Source: Spirochaetia bacterium UBA5763
Lineage (GTDB): Bacteria > Spirochaetota > UBA4802 > UBA5550
DNA: 32,905 bases
Assembly: GCA_002418835.1 (NCBI GenBank)
Contig: DIEX01000031.1
Span: forward strand, 205,151-238,055
Direction of reading: 5' to 3'
Part shown: positions 1 to 8,724 of the stretch, piece after piece
Numbering within the stretch: position 1 is the first letter of the stretch
Layout: each line of letters starts with the position of its first letter
Position numbers and translations under genes: made by a program
The notes under the pieces: generated by a model
The model's database searches: none
The model's input: only the letters and a program-made list of their open reading frames with translations
Told to the model about the DNA's origin: nothing

Positions 1-1662
1 CACTGCGCCCGGCTCTGACACAGCTCAACTGTCGCCGGTCTGGCGGCTACATTCGGTTCAGGAGCAATGACAAACTCAATAAGAGAGATTCCATTGACAG
101 AGTCATTCCTTGTAATCGGTTCAAACACTACCGAGAATCATCCGGTTATCGGTTCGATGATTAAAAATGAAGTAATTAACAAAGGTAAAAAACTTGTTGT
201 GGTAGACCCGAGAAAAATAGAACTGGCGAAATATGCTGATGTATTCCTGCAGATTAAGCCCGGTACAAACGTTGCAATACTCAACGGGTTTGCTCATGTC
301 CTTATAAAAGAAAACCTGTACGATAAAGAGTTTGTTAAGGATAGATGTGAAGGCTTTGACGAAATGGCAAAAACCCTTGAAAAATATACTCCTGAGTATG
401 TTGCAAAGATATGCGGACTTGATGATCCTTCAAAGATTGTTGAAGCTGCACGTCTATTTGCCGCAAGCAAGCCTATGGCACTCTACTATTGTATGGGTAT
501 CACTCAGTTTAAGTCAGGTGTTAATGGCGTTAAATGCTGTGCAAATTTACAGATGCTCCTCGGTAACCTCGGAATACCGGGCGGCGGCGTTAATCCGCTT
601 CGCGGGCAGAACAACGTACAGGGCGCCTGTGATATGGGTGCGCTGAATGCTGTTTATCCGGCATATCAGCCTGTTGCGTCTGAAGATAACCAGAAGAAGT
701 TTAAGGAAGCATGGAAAACTCCTGTTGAACTCTCTATGAAACCGGGCCTCACAATAGTTGAGTCTCTTAATGCTGCAATTGAAGGCCAGGTTAAAGCTCT
801 CTATGTATTCGGTGAAAACCCGGTAATGTCCGATCCTAACCAGCATCACGTACTTGAAGCTCTTGAACATGCTGAATTTGTGGTTGTGCAGGATATAGTT
901 CTCACTGAAACAGCGGAACACGCAGACGTGGTACTCCCCGGACGCGCGTTTATAGAAAAAGAGGGTACAGCAAGCAACACTGAGCGCCGTGTACAGCCGA
1001 TGCATAAGGTCGTTAAACCAGTTGAAGGGAGCCAGGATGACTGGTGGATTCTTATGCAGATAGCTAACCGTATGGGTGCGAAATGGGATTACACATGCGC
1101 GAAAGATATATTTGAAGAAATCAGAAAAGTTACACCATCTTACGCGGGTATAACTTATGAAAGGCTTGAGAAGGAGCTCATCCAGTGGCCGTGTCCCACG
1201 GAGGGTCATCCCGGAACACAGTTCCTCCATAAAGATAAGTTCAACAGGGGATTGGGACTCATGTCTGCAATAGAGTTTACACCTCCTGCGGAGGATGTTG
1301 ATCCTGAATATCCGATGATCCTTACTACAGGAAGGATTCTCCAGCATTTCCATACAGGTACAATGACCCGTAATTCAAGAATTCTTGATGAGATCGTCAG
1401 TGAAGGTTTTATTGAGCTTCACCCCAATGACGCAAGCAACTATAACATCTCTGACGGTGAGGTTGTTGCCATCTCAACAAGAAGAGGCAGCGTAAGGATG
1501 AAGGCAAAAGTTACAGAAACGCCTAAACCTAATGTTGTATTCATGCCGTTCCACTTTGCAGAAGCAGCAGCTAACAAGCTGACCATTGACGCTCTGGATC
1601 CTACATGTAAGATTCCTGAGTACAAGGTATGCGCCTGTAAAATTGAGAAAGTGAATGCGTAG
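1..1662 (+). CDS. fdhF: Formate dehydrogenase alpha subunit, selenocysteine-containing (5' partial)
   Basis: This is the catalytic molybdo/tungsto-bis-pterin subunit that oxidises formate to CO2. The frame is open from base 1 except for a TGA at 16-18, and the peptide around it (HCARL-U-HSSTVAGLA) aligns with E. coli FdhF CARV-U-HGPSVAGL, so the TGA is read as selenocysteine. Downstream are the family signatures: VVDPRKIELAKYAD (cofactor domain), NPLRGQNNVQGACDMGALN, the FGENPVMSDPNQHH segment, and a C-terminal molybdopterin-dinucleotide-binding domain (ILTTGRILQHFHTGTMTRNS to the end). About 553 residues are visible; the N-terminal [4Fe-4S] domain and any NuoG-like extension lie outside the window. 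The ATG at 67 is internal and not the true start. The stop lies 10 bases before the NuoEF-like partner, so the two are co-transcribed; the partner makes it NAD(P)-linked rather than a membrane formate-hydrogenlyase subunit. The lack of a membrane anchor implies a cytoplasmic enzyme. Confidence 0.95.
16..47 (+). promoter_or_regulatory. Selenocysteine UGA codon with bacterial SECIS hairpin
   Basis: TGA (16-18) is followed by a perfect six-pair stem, GTCGCC (31-36) with GGCGGC (42-47, one G-U pair), closing a GGTCT loop (37-41). The loop sequence and the 18-nt distance from TGA to GGTCT match the E. coli fdhF SECIS, which recruits SelB and Sec-tRNA. The hairpin lies inside the coding sequence, as is usual in bacteria. 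It implies that selA, selB, selC and selD exist elsewhere in the genome. Confidence 0.93.
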
Positions 1663-1672
1663 GGGGCGGATA

Positions 1673-3505
1673 ATGAATACAACAGCTATTACTAAAACGA
1701 TAGATAAATACGGTAACGACAGGGAGCATCTGATGCTTATCCTCCGTGACCTTGAAGCTCAGTCAGGTAAAAATGTTCTTGATGCAGATACACTGACAGA
1801 AGTTGCAGAGCAGATGAACATACCGAAGAGCGCTTTGGCCGGATTTCTCGGTTTCTACACTATGTTCAAGAAGAATCCCAGGGCAAAGTATCTCATAAGG
1901 GTGTGTAAATCAGGCCCCTGTCATGTTATGGGCTCAAGGACAATCTTTGATGAAGTTGAAGATATCCTGGGGATTAAACCGGGGGAAGCAACCAAGGACG
2001 GCATGTTCTTTCTTGAAAGATGCGAGTGTCTCGGTGTATGTTCAGTGGCTCCGGCAATGATGGTAAACTATGATATTCATGGTAACCTGACTAAAGATAG
2101 CCTTAAAAAGATTTTTGATGACTACAGAAAGAAAGAGCCTGTATTCGGCGAAGAGTGCGGCCCTGAAGTTGAAGAGAAAGCCTGTATTCTTAAAAACGAC
2201 GGCCAGACAAAGAGACTCCTTGCTGATATAGGTAAAATTGATCCTCTCAGTGTGGACAGTTATATTCAGGCAGGGGGCTACAAGGCTGCGGAGAAAGCGA
2301 TGAAAGGTCTCCAGCCTGCTGACATCATTGACATAGTCAAAGATTCAGGCCTCAGGGGTCGAGGGGGAGCTGGCTTCCCCGCAGGTATGAAGTGGTCTTT
2401 TGTTACTAAAGGGGACATGCAGAAGTATGTTATCTGTAACGCTGACGAAGGTGAGCCGGGAACATATAAGGACAGAATCCTTATGGAGGGTAATCCTCAT
2501 CTCCTTATAGAAGGTATGATGATCTGCGGTTTTACAATTAAGGCAACCGAAGGCTATATTTATGTCAGGGGTGAATTCAGAAGAGCGATTATGCGTCTTC
2601 AGAAAGCTATTGATCAGGCCCGCGCAAAAGGTATCCTTGGAAAGAATATATTCGGAAGCGGTTTCGACTTCGATGTATTCATCAAAGAGGGTGGCGGAGC
2701 TTATGTCTGCGGTGAGGAGACATCTCTCATTAACTCCATGGAAGGGAAGAGGGGCTACCCCAGATTCAAACCGCCGTTCCCCGGAGGTTCAGGATTTAAC
2801 AATCTCCCTTCAAATGTAAATAACGTTGAGACATACATGTCTGTTCCTATGATCATGGATAAAGGGGCAGCCTGGTACAAAGAGATGGGGCCATCTTTCT
2901 GTACAGGAACAAAGCTGTATTGTCTCTCCGGTAAACTTAATGAAACCGGACTTGTTGAACTCCCAATGGGAACAACAATGAGAGAGCTTATCGAGAAGTA
3001 CGGCAAAGGTATTAAAGGCGGAAAGAAATTCAAATTCGCTCATGTAGGTGGTTCAGCGGGTGGTATTCTTGGCGAGGATCTTATGGATCTTCCTCTTGAT
3101 ATAGATTCAACAACCAAGGCAGGTGTTACACTTGGTTCCGGTGTTGTGATGATTGCTGACGAGGATACATGTCCCGTGGATTATATGCTCCAGATACTCG
3201 ATTTCTTTGAGCATGAGTCATGCGGCCAGTGTGTTCCATGCAGGGTCGGAACAAGTCACCTTAACCATTACGCGAAGAAGTTCGCATCAAGAACAGCTAA
3301 AGTTGAAGATATTGATGCAATGATTGCAAAAGCGCAGTTAATGAAGAGCGCCTCTCTCTGCGCATTGGGGCAGTCTCCGATATTACCTATAACAACCATG
3401 CTGAAATATTTCAGGAAGGATTTCGAGAAGCACTGTGACCCGTCATACAAATGTCCTGAGTGCGACAGGTCGCTTAAAACTTTTTTTAGCGCGAAAGGTC
3501 ACTAA
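1673..3505 (+). CDS. NADH-dehydrogenase-like NuoE-NuoF fusion, diaphorase subunit of formate dehydrogenase
   Basis: This subunit passes electrons from the formate dehydrogenase alpha subunit to NAD(P)+, possibly with bifurcation. Residues 1 to about 160 are a NuoE thioredoxin-like domain with all four [2Fe-2S] ligands (C78, C83, C119, C123). From about 190 it is NuoF, with the FMN/NADH loop RGRGGAGFP (from 228), NADEGEPGTYKDR (from 256), GGGAYVCGEETS (about 340) and the [4Fe-4S] ligands C517, C520, C523 and C563. The tail carries an extra C588-x5-C594-x2-C597 cluster that could hold metal. The start is the ATG at 1673, which has AGGGGG six bases upstream; an open frame begins earlier at 1655 but overlaps fdhF and has no ribosome site. 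The length (610 aa) equals NuoE plus NuoF. The order fdhF-nuoEF is typical of soluble NAD-dependent formate dehydrogenases; a bifurcating HylABC-type enzyme is the alternative. Confidence 0.93.
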   Translation: MNTTAITKTIDKYGNDREHLMLILRDLEAQSGKNVLDADTLTEVAEQMNIPKSALAGFLGFYTMFKKNPRAKYLIRVCKSGPCHVMGSRTIFDEVEDILGIKPGEATKDGMFFLERCECLGVCSVAPAMMVNYDIHGNLTKDSLKKIFDDYRKKEPVFGEECGPEVEEKACILKNDGQTKRLLADIGKIDPLSVDSYIQAGGYKAAEKAMKGLQPADIIDIVKDSGLRGRGGAGFPAGMKWSFVTKGDMQKYVICNADEGEPGTYKDRILMEGNPHLLIEGMMICGFTIKATEGYIYVRGEFRRAIMRLQKAIDQARAKGILGKNIFGSGFDFDVFIKEGGGAYVCGEETSLINSMEGKRGYPRFKPPFPGGSGFNNLPSNVNNVETYMSVPMIMDKGAAWYKEMGPSFCTGTKLYCLSGKLNETGLVELPMGTTMRELIEKYGKGIKGGKKFKFAHVGGSAGGILGEDLMDLPLDIDSTTKAGVTLGSGVVMIADEDTCPVDYMLQILDFFEHESCGQCVPCRVGTSHLNHYAKKFASRTAKVEDIDAMIAKAQLMKSASLCALGQSPILPITTMLKYFRKDFEKHCDPSYKCPECDRSLKTFFSAKGH

Positions 3506-3532
3506 GTCATTAAATAAAATGACTATGACTTA
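3503..3532 (+). repeat. Inverted repeat with alternative pairings between fdh genes and MFS gene
   Basis: AGTCATT (3505-3511) is the reverse complement of AATGACT (3518-3524), giving a 7-bp hairpin. TAAGTCAT (3503-3510) is also the reverse complement of ATGACTTA (3525-3532), an 8-bp alternative. There is no T-run after either stem, so an intrinsic terminator is unlikely; it may be an operator, an mRNA processing or stability element, or chance in AT-rich DNA. Confidence 0.35.
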
Positions 3533-3579
3533 TTAATAAAAACAGTTTATAAAAACAATTTATATGGAGGATTTGAGTA

Positions 3580-4896
3580 ATGAGTAACGCAAATCTCGAC
3601 TCAAAACGATGGATAATAGCAATCGCGGGAACATGTCTTCAGATATGTCTCGGAACTGCTTACGCCTGGTCATTCTTTCAGAAACCGCTTGCAACTGCTT
3701 TCGGCTGGTCTCAGAGTATGACAGCATGGGCTTTCTGCCTTGCAATCTGTTTCCTTGGTCTTTCTGCAGCTGTTGGTGGAGTTCTTCTTCCTAAAGTGGG
3801 CCCCAGAAAGCTTGCCATGTTCGGCGGATTTCTTTTCGCTCTCGGTTATCTCACAGCAGCATTTGCTCTTAAAGCTCAGAGTGCACCTCTCCTTTTCCTT
3901 ACCTATGGTGTGATCGGAGGCTGCGGTCTTGGTTTCGGTTATGTTACACCTGTTGCAACAGTTTCAAAATGGTTCCCTGATAAAAAGGGTTTTGCTACAG
4001 GTATGGTTGTTATGGGTTTCGGTCTTGGTGCACTTTTTATGTCAAAAATATTTGCTCCAATGCTAATGAACTATTTCAACTTTGCTGCTGCAACAGATGT
4101 TGCTGCCCAGCAGTCTATTCTTGTTAATGTATTTCTTTACCTTGGTGTGATTTTTCTTGTTCTCACACTGCCAGTAGGTTATATGCTTCAGAATCCTCCG
4201 GCTGGTTATCTGCCTCAAGGTTTTACACCACCGGCAGTTTCAGCAGCTGCTTCTGCTGCGATGGAAGCTCTTACAGCTAAAGACAGTCTTCTTTCCGGAA
4301 GATTCTTCATTATGTGGCTTGTATTCTTCTGTAATATCACAGCGGGTATTGCGATTATCGGATTCCAGTCTCCTCTTTTTCAGGATCTCTGGGCAAAAGT
4401 TAATCCGTCACTCGATAAGATGACTCTCGCTGCATACGGCGGAACTCTTATCGCTGTAACATCAATATTCAATGGTCTTGGCCGTTTCTTCTGGGCTGCT
4501 ATGTCAGATAAAATCGGCAGAATTCAGACTTTTAGAATCATGCTTGGATCTCAGATTATTGCATTTATAGTTCTGGCGTATGTTCCAAATCCATGGGTAT
4601 TTGCAATAGTTCTCTGCTATGTACTCCTCTGCTACGGTGGTGGTTTCGGCACTATGCCATCCTTCGTTCTTGATGTTTTCGGACCGAAGATTCTTGCTGT
4701 TGTTTATGGTACAATCCTTACCGCATGGTCAGCAGCAGGTATAGTAGGACCTCAGATAGTTGGTATCCTTAAAGATACTTACAAGGACACTCCTGCAATG
4801 GCTGCATACTGGACATTTATCCTTGGCGCATGTATACTCACATTCGGTTTACTGATCAGCTTCCTGAGCAGCAACAAACCGTTTGAAAAGAAATAA
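3580..4896 (+). CDS. MFS transporter, OxlT-like oxalate/formate antiporter family
   Basis: This is an inner-membrane carrier of the major facilitator superfamily, most similar in pattern to the OxlT (oxalate:formate) and related monocarboxylate antiporters. The 438 residues form about 12 hydrophobic segments. The N-terminal stretch GTCLQICLGTAYAWSFFQKP, the TM2-3 loop GPRKLAMFGG, KWFPDKKGFATGMVVMGFGLGALF in TM5, and the second-half loop MSDKIGRIQTFR are typical of this subfamily. The start ATG has GGAGG nine bases upstream. It sits 74 bases after the formate dehydrogenase genes and ends at a strong terminator. Genomic context favours formate, or formate exchanged for another carboxylate, as substrate, but substrate cannot be read from the sequence; oxalate, lactate or pyruvate remain possible. 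Confidence 0.87.
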   Translation: MSNANLDSKRWIIAIAGTCLQICLGTAYAWSFFQKPLATAFGWSQSMTAWAFCLAICFLGLSAAVGGVLLPKVGPRKLAMFGGFLFALGYLTAAFALKAQSAPLLFLTYGVIGGCGLGFGYVTPVATVSKWFPDKKGFATGMVVMGFGLGALFMSKIFAPMLMNYFNFAAATDVAAQQSILVNVFLYLGVIFLVLTLPVGYMLQNPPAGYLPQGFTPPAVSAAASAAMEALTAKDSLLSGRFFIMWLVFFCNITAGIAIIGFQSPLFQDLWAKVNPSLDKMTLAAYGGTLIAVTSIFNGLGRFFWAAMSDKIGRIQTFRIMLGSQIIAFIVLAYVPNPWVFAIVLCYVLLCYGGGFGTMPSFVLDVFGPKILAVVYGTILTAWSAAGIVGPQIVGILKDTYKDTPAMAAYWTFILGACILTFGLLISFLSSNKPFEKK

Positions 4897-4904
4897 ATAA
4901 TACT

Positions 4905-4924
4905 CTGGTTTAGAAATAAACCGG
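4905..4924 (+). other. GAAA-tetraloop hairpin downstream of the MFS gene
   Basis: CTGGTTTA (4905-4912) pairs with TAAACCGG (4917-4924) through eight pairs, one of them T-G, across a GAAA loop. It lies just after the MFS stop codon and before the terminator. GNRA-capped stems of this kind often protect mRNA 3' ends; that role here is inferred. Confidence 0.45.
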
Positions 4925-4944
4925 TATTACTCTTTATTACACTG

Positions 4945-4977
4945 TCCCCGTCTGTTTCCAGACGGGGATTTGTTTTA
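4945..4977 (+). terminator. Rho-independent terminator of the formate module
   Basis: CCCCGTCTG (4946-4954) and CAGACGGGG (4959-4967) form a perfect 9-bp GC-rich stem with loop TTTC, extended by T4945-A4968 and followed by ATTTGTTTT. It separates the formate genes from the hyf-like operon. Confidence 0.92.
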
Positions 4978-5053
4978 TTTGGAGTGATTTGTGCTTTAAA
5001 ACTGAATTGCTATCAGTTTTTTGAACCCTGCCGGTAATGATTTTAATAATTCC

Positions 5054-5082
5054 TTGACAAACTCCTAAGCCGGGTCTATAAA
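5054..5082 (+). promoter_or_regulatory. Sigma70-type promoter of the hyf-like operon
   Basis: TTGACA (5054-5059) and TATAAA (5077-5082) are separated by 17 bases, close to consensus. Transcription would begin near 5090, giving a leader of about 50 bases before the first gene at 5139. It follows the terminator of the previous unit, so the operon is likely transcribed on its own. The 16 bases from 5045 to 5060 recur exactly at the promoter-like site near 21933. Confidence 0.75.
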
Positions 5083-5138
5083 TACGGCGATTTAATTGTA
5101 ATATTTTACTTTAAATATGTTCTGGCGGTGATTCAGCT

Positions 5139-7163
5139 ATGAGTCTTATCGCGCTTGCATTTCTCATATCATTATGCGGATTATTATTAATCCCGTTTCT
5201 CCCGGTTAAATTTAAAAAGTTGATCGCAGTCATTGCTGTACTGTCATCAGGCGCTATTCATATCTTCAATGCAGCAAAAGTGTTATCCGGAGAGATAATT
5301 GATTTTACATTAAATGCCGGGTTCCCCTTCGGGGATATACCTGTGAGGATAGACAACCTTTCAGCCTTTTTCATGATTGTGGTAACATTTACTCTTTCAA
5401 CAGGTGTGGTTTACGGATATCATTATATGTCAAAATATGATGATGAACCTGAGAAGCAGTCAGTCCACTGGTGTTCATTTCTGCTCCTTCAGGCAGGGAT
5501 GATGTCAGTATGCATGATGCAGAATATTCTCGGTTTTCTTATATCATGGGAAATCATGACTGTAGCCGCTTTTTTTCTTGTTATATATGATTATGAAACA
5601 CCTAATACAATCAGAGCGGGATTAAACTATTTTGTGCAGTCTCATATAGGTGTTCTTCTTATTATAATCGGTTTTATCTGGACAGCTTCAGCAGCGGGCT
5701 CTTTCGATCTGGCTGTAATTATAGCAGCGGTAAAAAATAATTCTATTACAATAGGCCCGTGGCCTTTCATGATCCTTTTTACAGGATTTGCTTTCAAAGC
5801 GGGATTCGTGCCCCTGCATACCTGGCTACCATGGGCGCACCCTGCTGCACCTTCGCATGTTTCCGGTGTGATGTCAGGTGTCATTATAAAGATGGGTATA
5901 TATGGAATTTTCAGAATTCTCCCGGTTTACCAGGGGGATATGCTTCAGATTGGAAGGCTTATACTTATTATATCTGCTACAACTGCTCTATATGGAGTTA
6001 TGGTTGCCATAATTCAGCATAATCTGAAACGACTTCTTGCATACCATAGCGTTGAGAATATCGGCATTATCGGGATGGGTATTGGTCTCGGCGCTATAGG
6101 AACAGGTATGAGTAACAATGCGGTTGCTCTCGCGGGATACTGCGGCGCTCTTCTGCATACTCTCAATCACTCACTGTTCAAATCTCTCCTTTTCTTTACT
6201 GCGGGTTCTGTTTACAGGAAAACCCATACGCTTAACATTGAGGAACTCGGGGGCCTTGCTAAAAAAATGCCTTATACAGCAGCGCTTTTTCTTATTGCCG
6301 CGCTTGCAATAACGGGTCTCCCACCCTTTAACGGATTTATATCGGAATTTCTTATATACAGTTCTATGTACACAGGGATGACAACAGGTGATCTCTCCTT
6401 TGCAATGATTTTTCTCTGCTGCATTTTCGCGCTTGTTATGGTCGGGGGGCTCGCTTTCCTCTGTTTTACAAAGGCCTTCGGTATAGTGTTCCTCGGAACT
6501 CCAAGGCATCATATCCCTGAAAATTGCGCAGAGGTGGAGAGGTGGTGCCTTGTGCCTCAGTTTGCCATTCTCGCCATGATTCTGCTCATCGGTTTTTTTC
6601 CTGTTCCTTTTATTAAACTTGTAAGTAAACCGGCACTTACGCTTATACCCGGAATTAAGAATCCGGCTGAAATACTTGCTCCCATCAGCAGCACAATGTT
6701 TTCAGTTTCAACCGGAGCGATCATGATTGCGGTAATATGCGGAGCTGTTTACGCAGTGAAACTATTTGTTACCAGAAAGGCAGTAGACAGAACATCCCCA
6801 ACCTGGGGGTGCGGATATACAGGCGCAGGTCCCAGGCTGCAGTATACAGCAACATCCTTTGTTAAGAGCTACACAGAAATTGCTTCGCCGCTTCTGAGAA
6901 TTAAAACCACCATGTCGGCAATTAAGGGATTGTTCCCTGATAAAGGTGAATTTCATGTGCGGACGTATGACAAGCTTGAAGAGAAGCTTATAGACAGCAA
7001 CCTCAACAGGGTCGGTAATTTTATGACACTCTTTGCTTTTCTGCAGAACGGGCTTATACAGTACTATATTCTTTATGGCGTTTTTTTTATCATTGCTGTA
7101 ATGGGTTTCACATTCAGAAAATCTATTATAAGTTTTATAATCTCCTTCCTGGCGCTGGGGTAA
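5139..7163 (+). CDS. hyfB: Hydrogenase-4/Mrp-type proton-pumping subunit B (NuoL/HycC family)
   Basis: This is a large multi-spanning inner-membrane subunit of the antiporter-like family, which moves protons or sodium in complex I and membrane hydrogenases. The 674 residues match HyfB/HycC length. Visible hallmarks are the TM5 glutamate in LISWEIMTVAAFFLVIYDYE, the lysine-containing GFAFKAGFVPLHTWLPWAHP with PSHVSGVMSGVIIKMG, and the later HSLFKSLLFFTAG helix with its buried lysine. The C-terminal part has a cytosolic stretch and a final hydrophobic helix. A ribosome site GGCGGTGAT, one base from the full anti-16S match, sits six bases before the ATG. It is the first gene of a tightly packed operon, with the next start only one base after its stop. 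Confidence 0.9.
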   Translation: MSLIALAFLISLCGLLLIPFLPVKFKKLIAVIAVLSSGAIHIFNAAKVLSGEIIDFTLNAGFPFGDIPVRIDNLSAFFMIVVTFTLSTGVVYGYHYMSKYDDEPEKQSVHWCSFLLLQAGMMSVCMMQNILGFLISWEIMTVAAFFLVIYDYETPNTIRAGLNYFVQSHIGVLLIIIGFIWTASAAGSFDLAVIIAAVKNNSITIGPWPFMILFTGFAFKAGFVPLHTWLPWAHPAAPSHVSGVMSGVIIKMGIYGIFRILPVYQGDMLQIGRLILIISATTALYGVMVAIIQHNLKRLLAYHSVENIGIIGMGIGLGAIGTGMSNNAVALAGYCGALLHTLNHSLFKSLLFFTAGSVYRKTHTLNIEELGGLAKKMPYTAALFLIAALAITGLPPFNGFISEFLIYSSMYTGMTTGDLSFAMIFLCCIFALVMVGGLAFLCFTKAFGIVFLGTPRHHIPENCAEVERWCLVPQFAILAMILLIGFFPVPFIKLVSKPALTLIPGIKNPAEILAPISSTMFSVSTGAIMIAVICGAVYAVKLFVTRKAVDRTSPTWGCGYTGAGPRLQYTATSFVKSYTEIASPLLRIKTTMSAIKGLFPDKGEFHVRTYDKLEEKLIDSNLNRVGNFMTLFAFLQNGLIQYYILYGVFFIIAVMGFTFRKSIISFIISFLALG

Positions 7164-7164
7164 T

Positions 7165-8097
7165 ATGGAATCAATAATCTTAATTGTAACAGCAAGTCTG
7201 TTTTTTACCGGTATTGTTATACGCGTTAAAAGTATTGCCGCAGGGAGAAAAGGTCCCGGGATTTTACAGCCTCTTCGTGATATTTTAAGAAATATGAAGA
7301 AAGGCTCTGTATATAGTGAGACCTCGGGCTTGATCTTCAGAATAGCCCCATCCATATATGCGGGTACACTTCTTACGGCGGCTCTATGTATCCCCCTTGG
7401 AGACAGACCCGGTATTCTTTCTTTTCAGTGGGATTTTGTGTTTTTTGTGTACACACTGGCGCTGGGTAAATTCCTTATGGTAGTTGCCGCTCTTGATACA
7501 GGTAGCAGCTTCGAGGGTATGGGCGCGAGCCGCGAGGCTTTTTTCTCAATGCTTATGGAGCCGGCTGTTTTCATGGTTATGGGTTCCTTTGCTATCCTCA
7601 CAGGGAAAACCTCCTTTTCGGAGATATTTGCGGCACTTCATGGCTCCGGGATTTCAAATGCAGTGAGCTATACAATGGCAGTGCTGTCGGCAATTTTGAT
7701 AATGCTTGTGGGTATGGTTGAAAACAGCAGGATGCCGGTGGATGACCCTAAAACCCACCTCGAGCTTACTATGATCCATGAAGTGATGATCCTTGACAAC
7801 AGCGGATTCGACTTGGGGCTTATAATGTATTCGTCATGCCTCAAATTCGCGGTTTTCGGGGGAGTGGCAGCTGGGCTTTTTATGAAACCGGGAGCGGGCT
7901 TTTTTGCTGATGCCGCAATATTTTTTCTTGTTCAGTTTTGTTATGCAGTATTCACAGGTTTCATGGAATCATTTATGGCCAGGTTCAGGATGAAAAACAA
8001 TCCTCAGTTTATATATACAATTACTGCAGCAACACTTCTGATCTTTATCGGCGCAGTGCATGCAACTGGCATAGCGGGGGGTAAAATGCCGTGGTAA
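7165..8097 (+). CDS. hyfC: Hydrogenase-4 membrane subunit C (NuoH/HycD family)
   Basis: This is the membrane subunit that links the peripheral redox arm to the ion-pumping subunits, equivalent to NuoH. The 310 residues contain the family motifs GRKGPGILQPLRDILR (about residues 27-43), ALGKFLMVVAALDTGSSFEGMGASREAFFSMLMEPA, and the charged loop MVENSRMPVDDPKTHLELTMIHE, whose acidic residues line the quinone/ion channel in relatives. About eight membrane helices are apparent. The start ATG follows the hyfB stop by one base, and the gene overlaps hyfE by seven bases, consistent with translational coupling. Nothing is degenerate in this subunit even though the redox subunits downstream have lost metal ligands. 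Confidence 0.9.
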   Translation: MESIILIVTASLFFTGIVIRVKSIAAGRKGPGILQPLRDILRNMKKGSVYSETSGLIFRIAPSIYAGTLLTAALCIPLGDRPGILSFQWDFVFFVYTLALGKFLMVVAALDTGSSFEGMGASREAFFSMLMEPAVFMVMGSFAILTGKTSFSEIFAALHGSGISNAVSYTMAVLSAILIMLVGMVENSRMPVDDPKTHLELTMIHEVMILDNSGFDLGLIMYSSCLKFAVFGGVAAGLFMKPGAGFFADAAIFFLVQFCYAVFTGFMESFMARFRMKNNPQFIYTITAATLLIFIGAVHATGIAGGKMPW

Positions 8098-8720
8098 ACC
8101 TTATTCTTTTATCTTTTCTCGCAACATTATTCTTTATTATTACGGCATGGCGGCTTGTAACTTATCTTCAGATTCTTGCGCTTCAGGGGGTTCTTCTCTT
8201 TGCAGCAGCATTTTTTTCACTTTCATCAATGCATACAGCCAACCTTGCCTTTATTCTTCTTGAAACAGTTGTGGTAAAAACTGTGGCTATCCCTTTTTTT
8301 GTCGGATATATATTAAAAAGAAATAATATAACACGAGAGGCGGAACCTCTTGTCCCTGTTTTTATCTCTCTTGTACTCATGGTAAGTTCAGTGATATTGA
8401 TCTTTTTTCTATCTTATGCTTCCGGCTTCAGTATCTTCGATAATCTTTTTTTCGTTGTTTCTCTGGCCACTGTGTTTACCGGACTATACATAATCATGAC
8501 ACGGAGAAAGATTATTACGCACATGATGGGGTACCTGGTAATAGAAAACGGGGTGTTCATCCTATCACTTGCAGTTGGTAATGAGATGCCTATGATGGTT
8601 AACATGGGTATACTTCTCGACGTTTTTGCCAGCGTACTGACTCTGGGTATCTTCCTTAATAAAATCGGAGATGTTTTTAAGGACGGGGATGTTACACAGC
8701 TCAGGAGACTGAAGGATTGA
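8091..8720 (+). CDS. hyfE: Hydrogenase-4 membrane subunit E
   Basis: This is a small integral membrane subunit in the position and with the size (209 aa) of HyfE, which has a NuoK-like portion in its C-terminal half. It shows about six hydrophobic segments; the segment LVTYLQILALQGVLLFAAAFFSL and the later MTRRKIITHMMGYLVIENGVFILSLAV, with its conserved glutamate, are typical. It starts with GTG (8091), overlaps the end of hyfC by seven bases and is preceded by a G-rich run suitable as ribosome site. Low sequence conservation is normal for HyfE, so the assignment rests on size, topology, the GYLVIENG segment and gene order. Confidence 0.82.
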   Translation: MVNLILLSFLATLFFIITAWRLVTYLQILALQGVLLFAAAFFSLSSMHTANLAFILLETVVVKTVAIPFFVGYILKRNNITREAEPLVPVFISLVLMVSSVILIFFLSYASGFSIFDNLFFVVSLATVFTGLYIIMTRRKIITHMMGYLVIENGVFILSLAVGNEMPMMVNMGILLDVFASVLTLGIFLNKIGDVFKDGDVTQLRRLKD

Positions 8721-8724
8721 AATT

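Noticed and set aside
16..18. TGA as a true stop or a pseudogene mark in the formate dehydrogenase
   Set aside because: The flanking peptide aligns across the TGA with FdhF, the TGA is at the Sec position, and a SECIS hairpin with the right loop and spacing follows.
547..1353. Long open frame (268 codons) antisense to the formate dehydrogenase gene
   Set aside because: It has no family features, and the sense strand encodes a clear conserved protein over the same bases.
4998..5022. AAAACTG/CAGTTTT stem as a second terminator before the hyf promoter
   Set aside because: The stem is only 7 bp and nearly all A-T, and it follows a much stronger terminator; probably chance.
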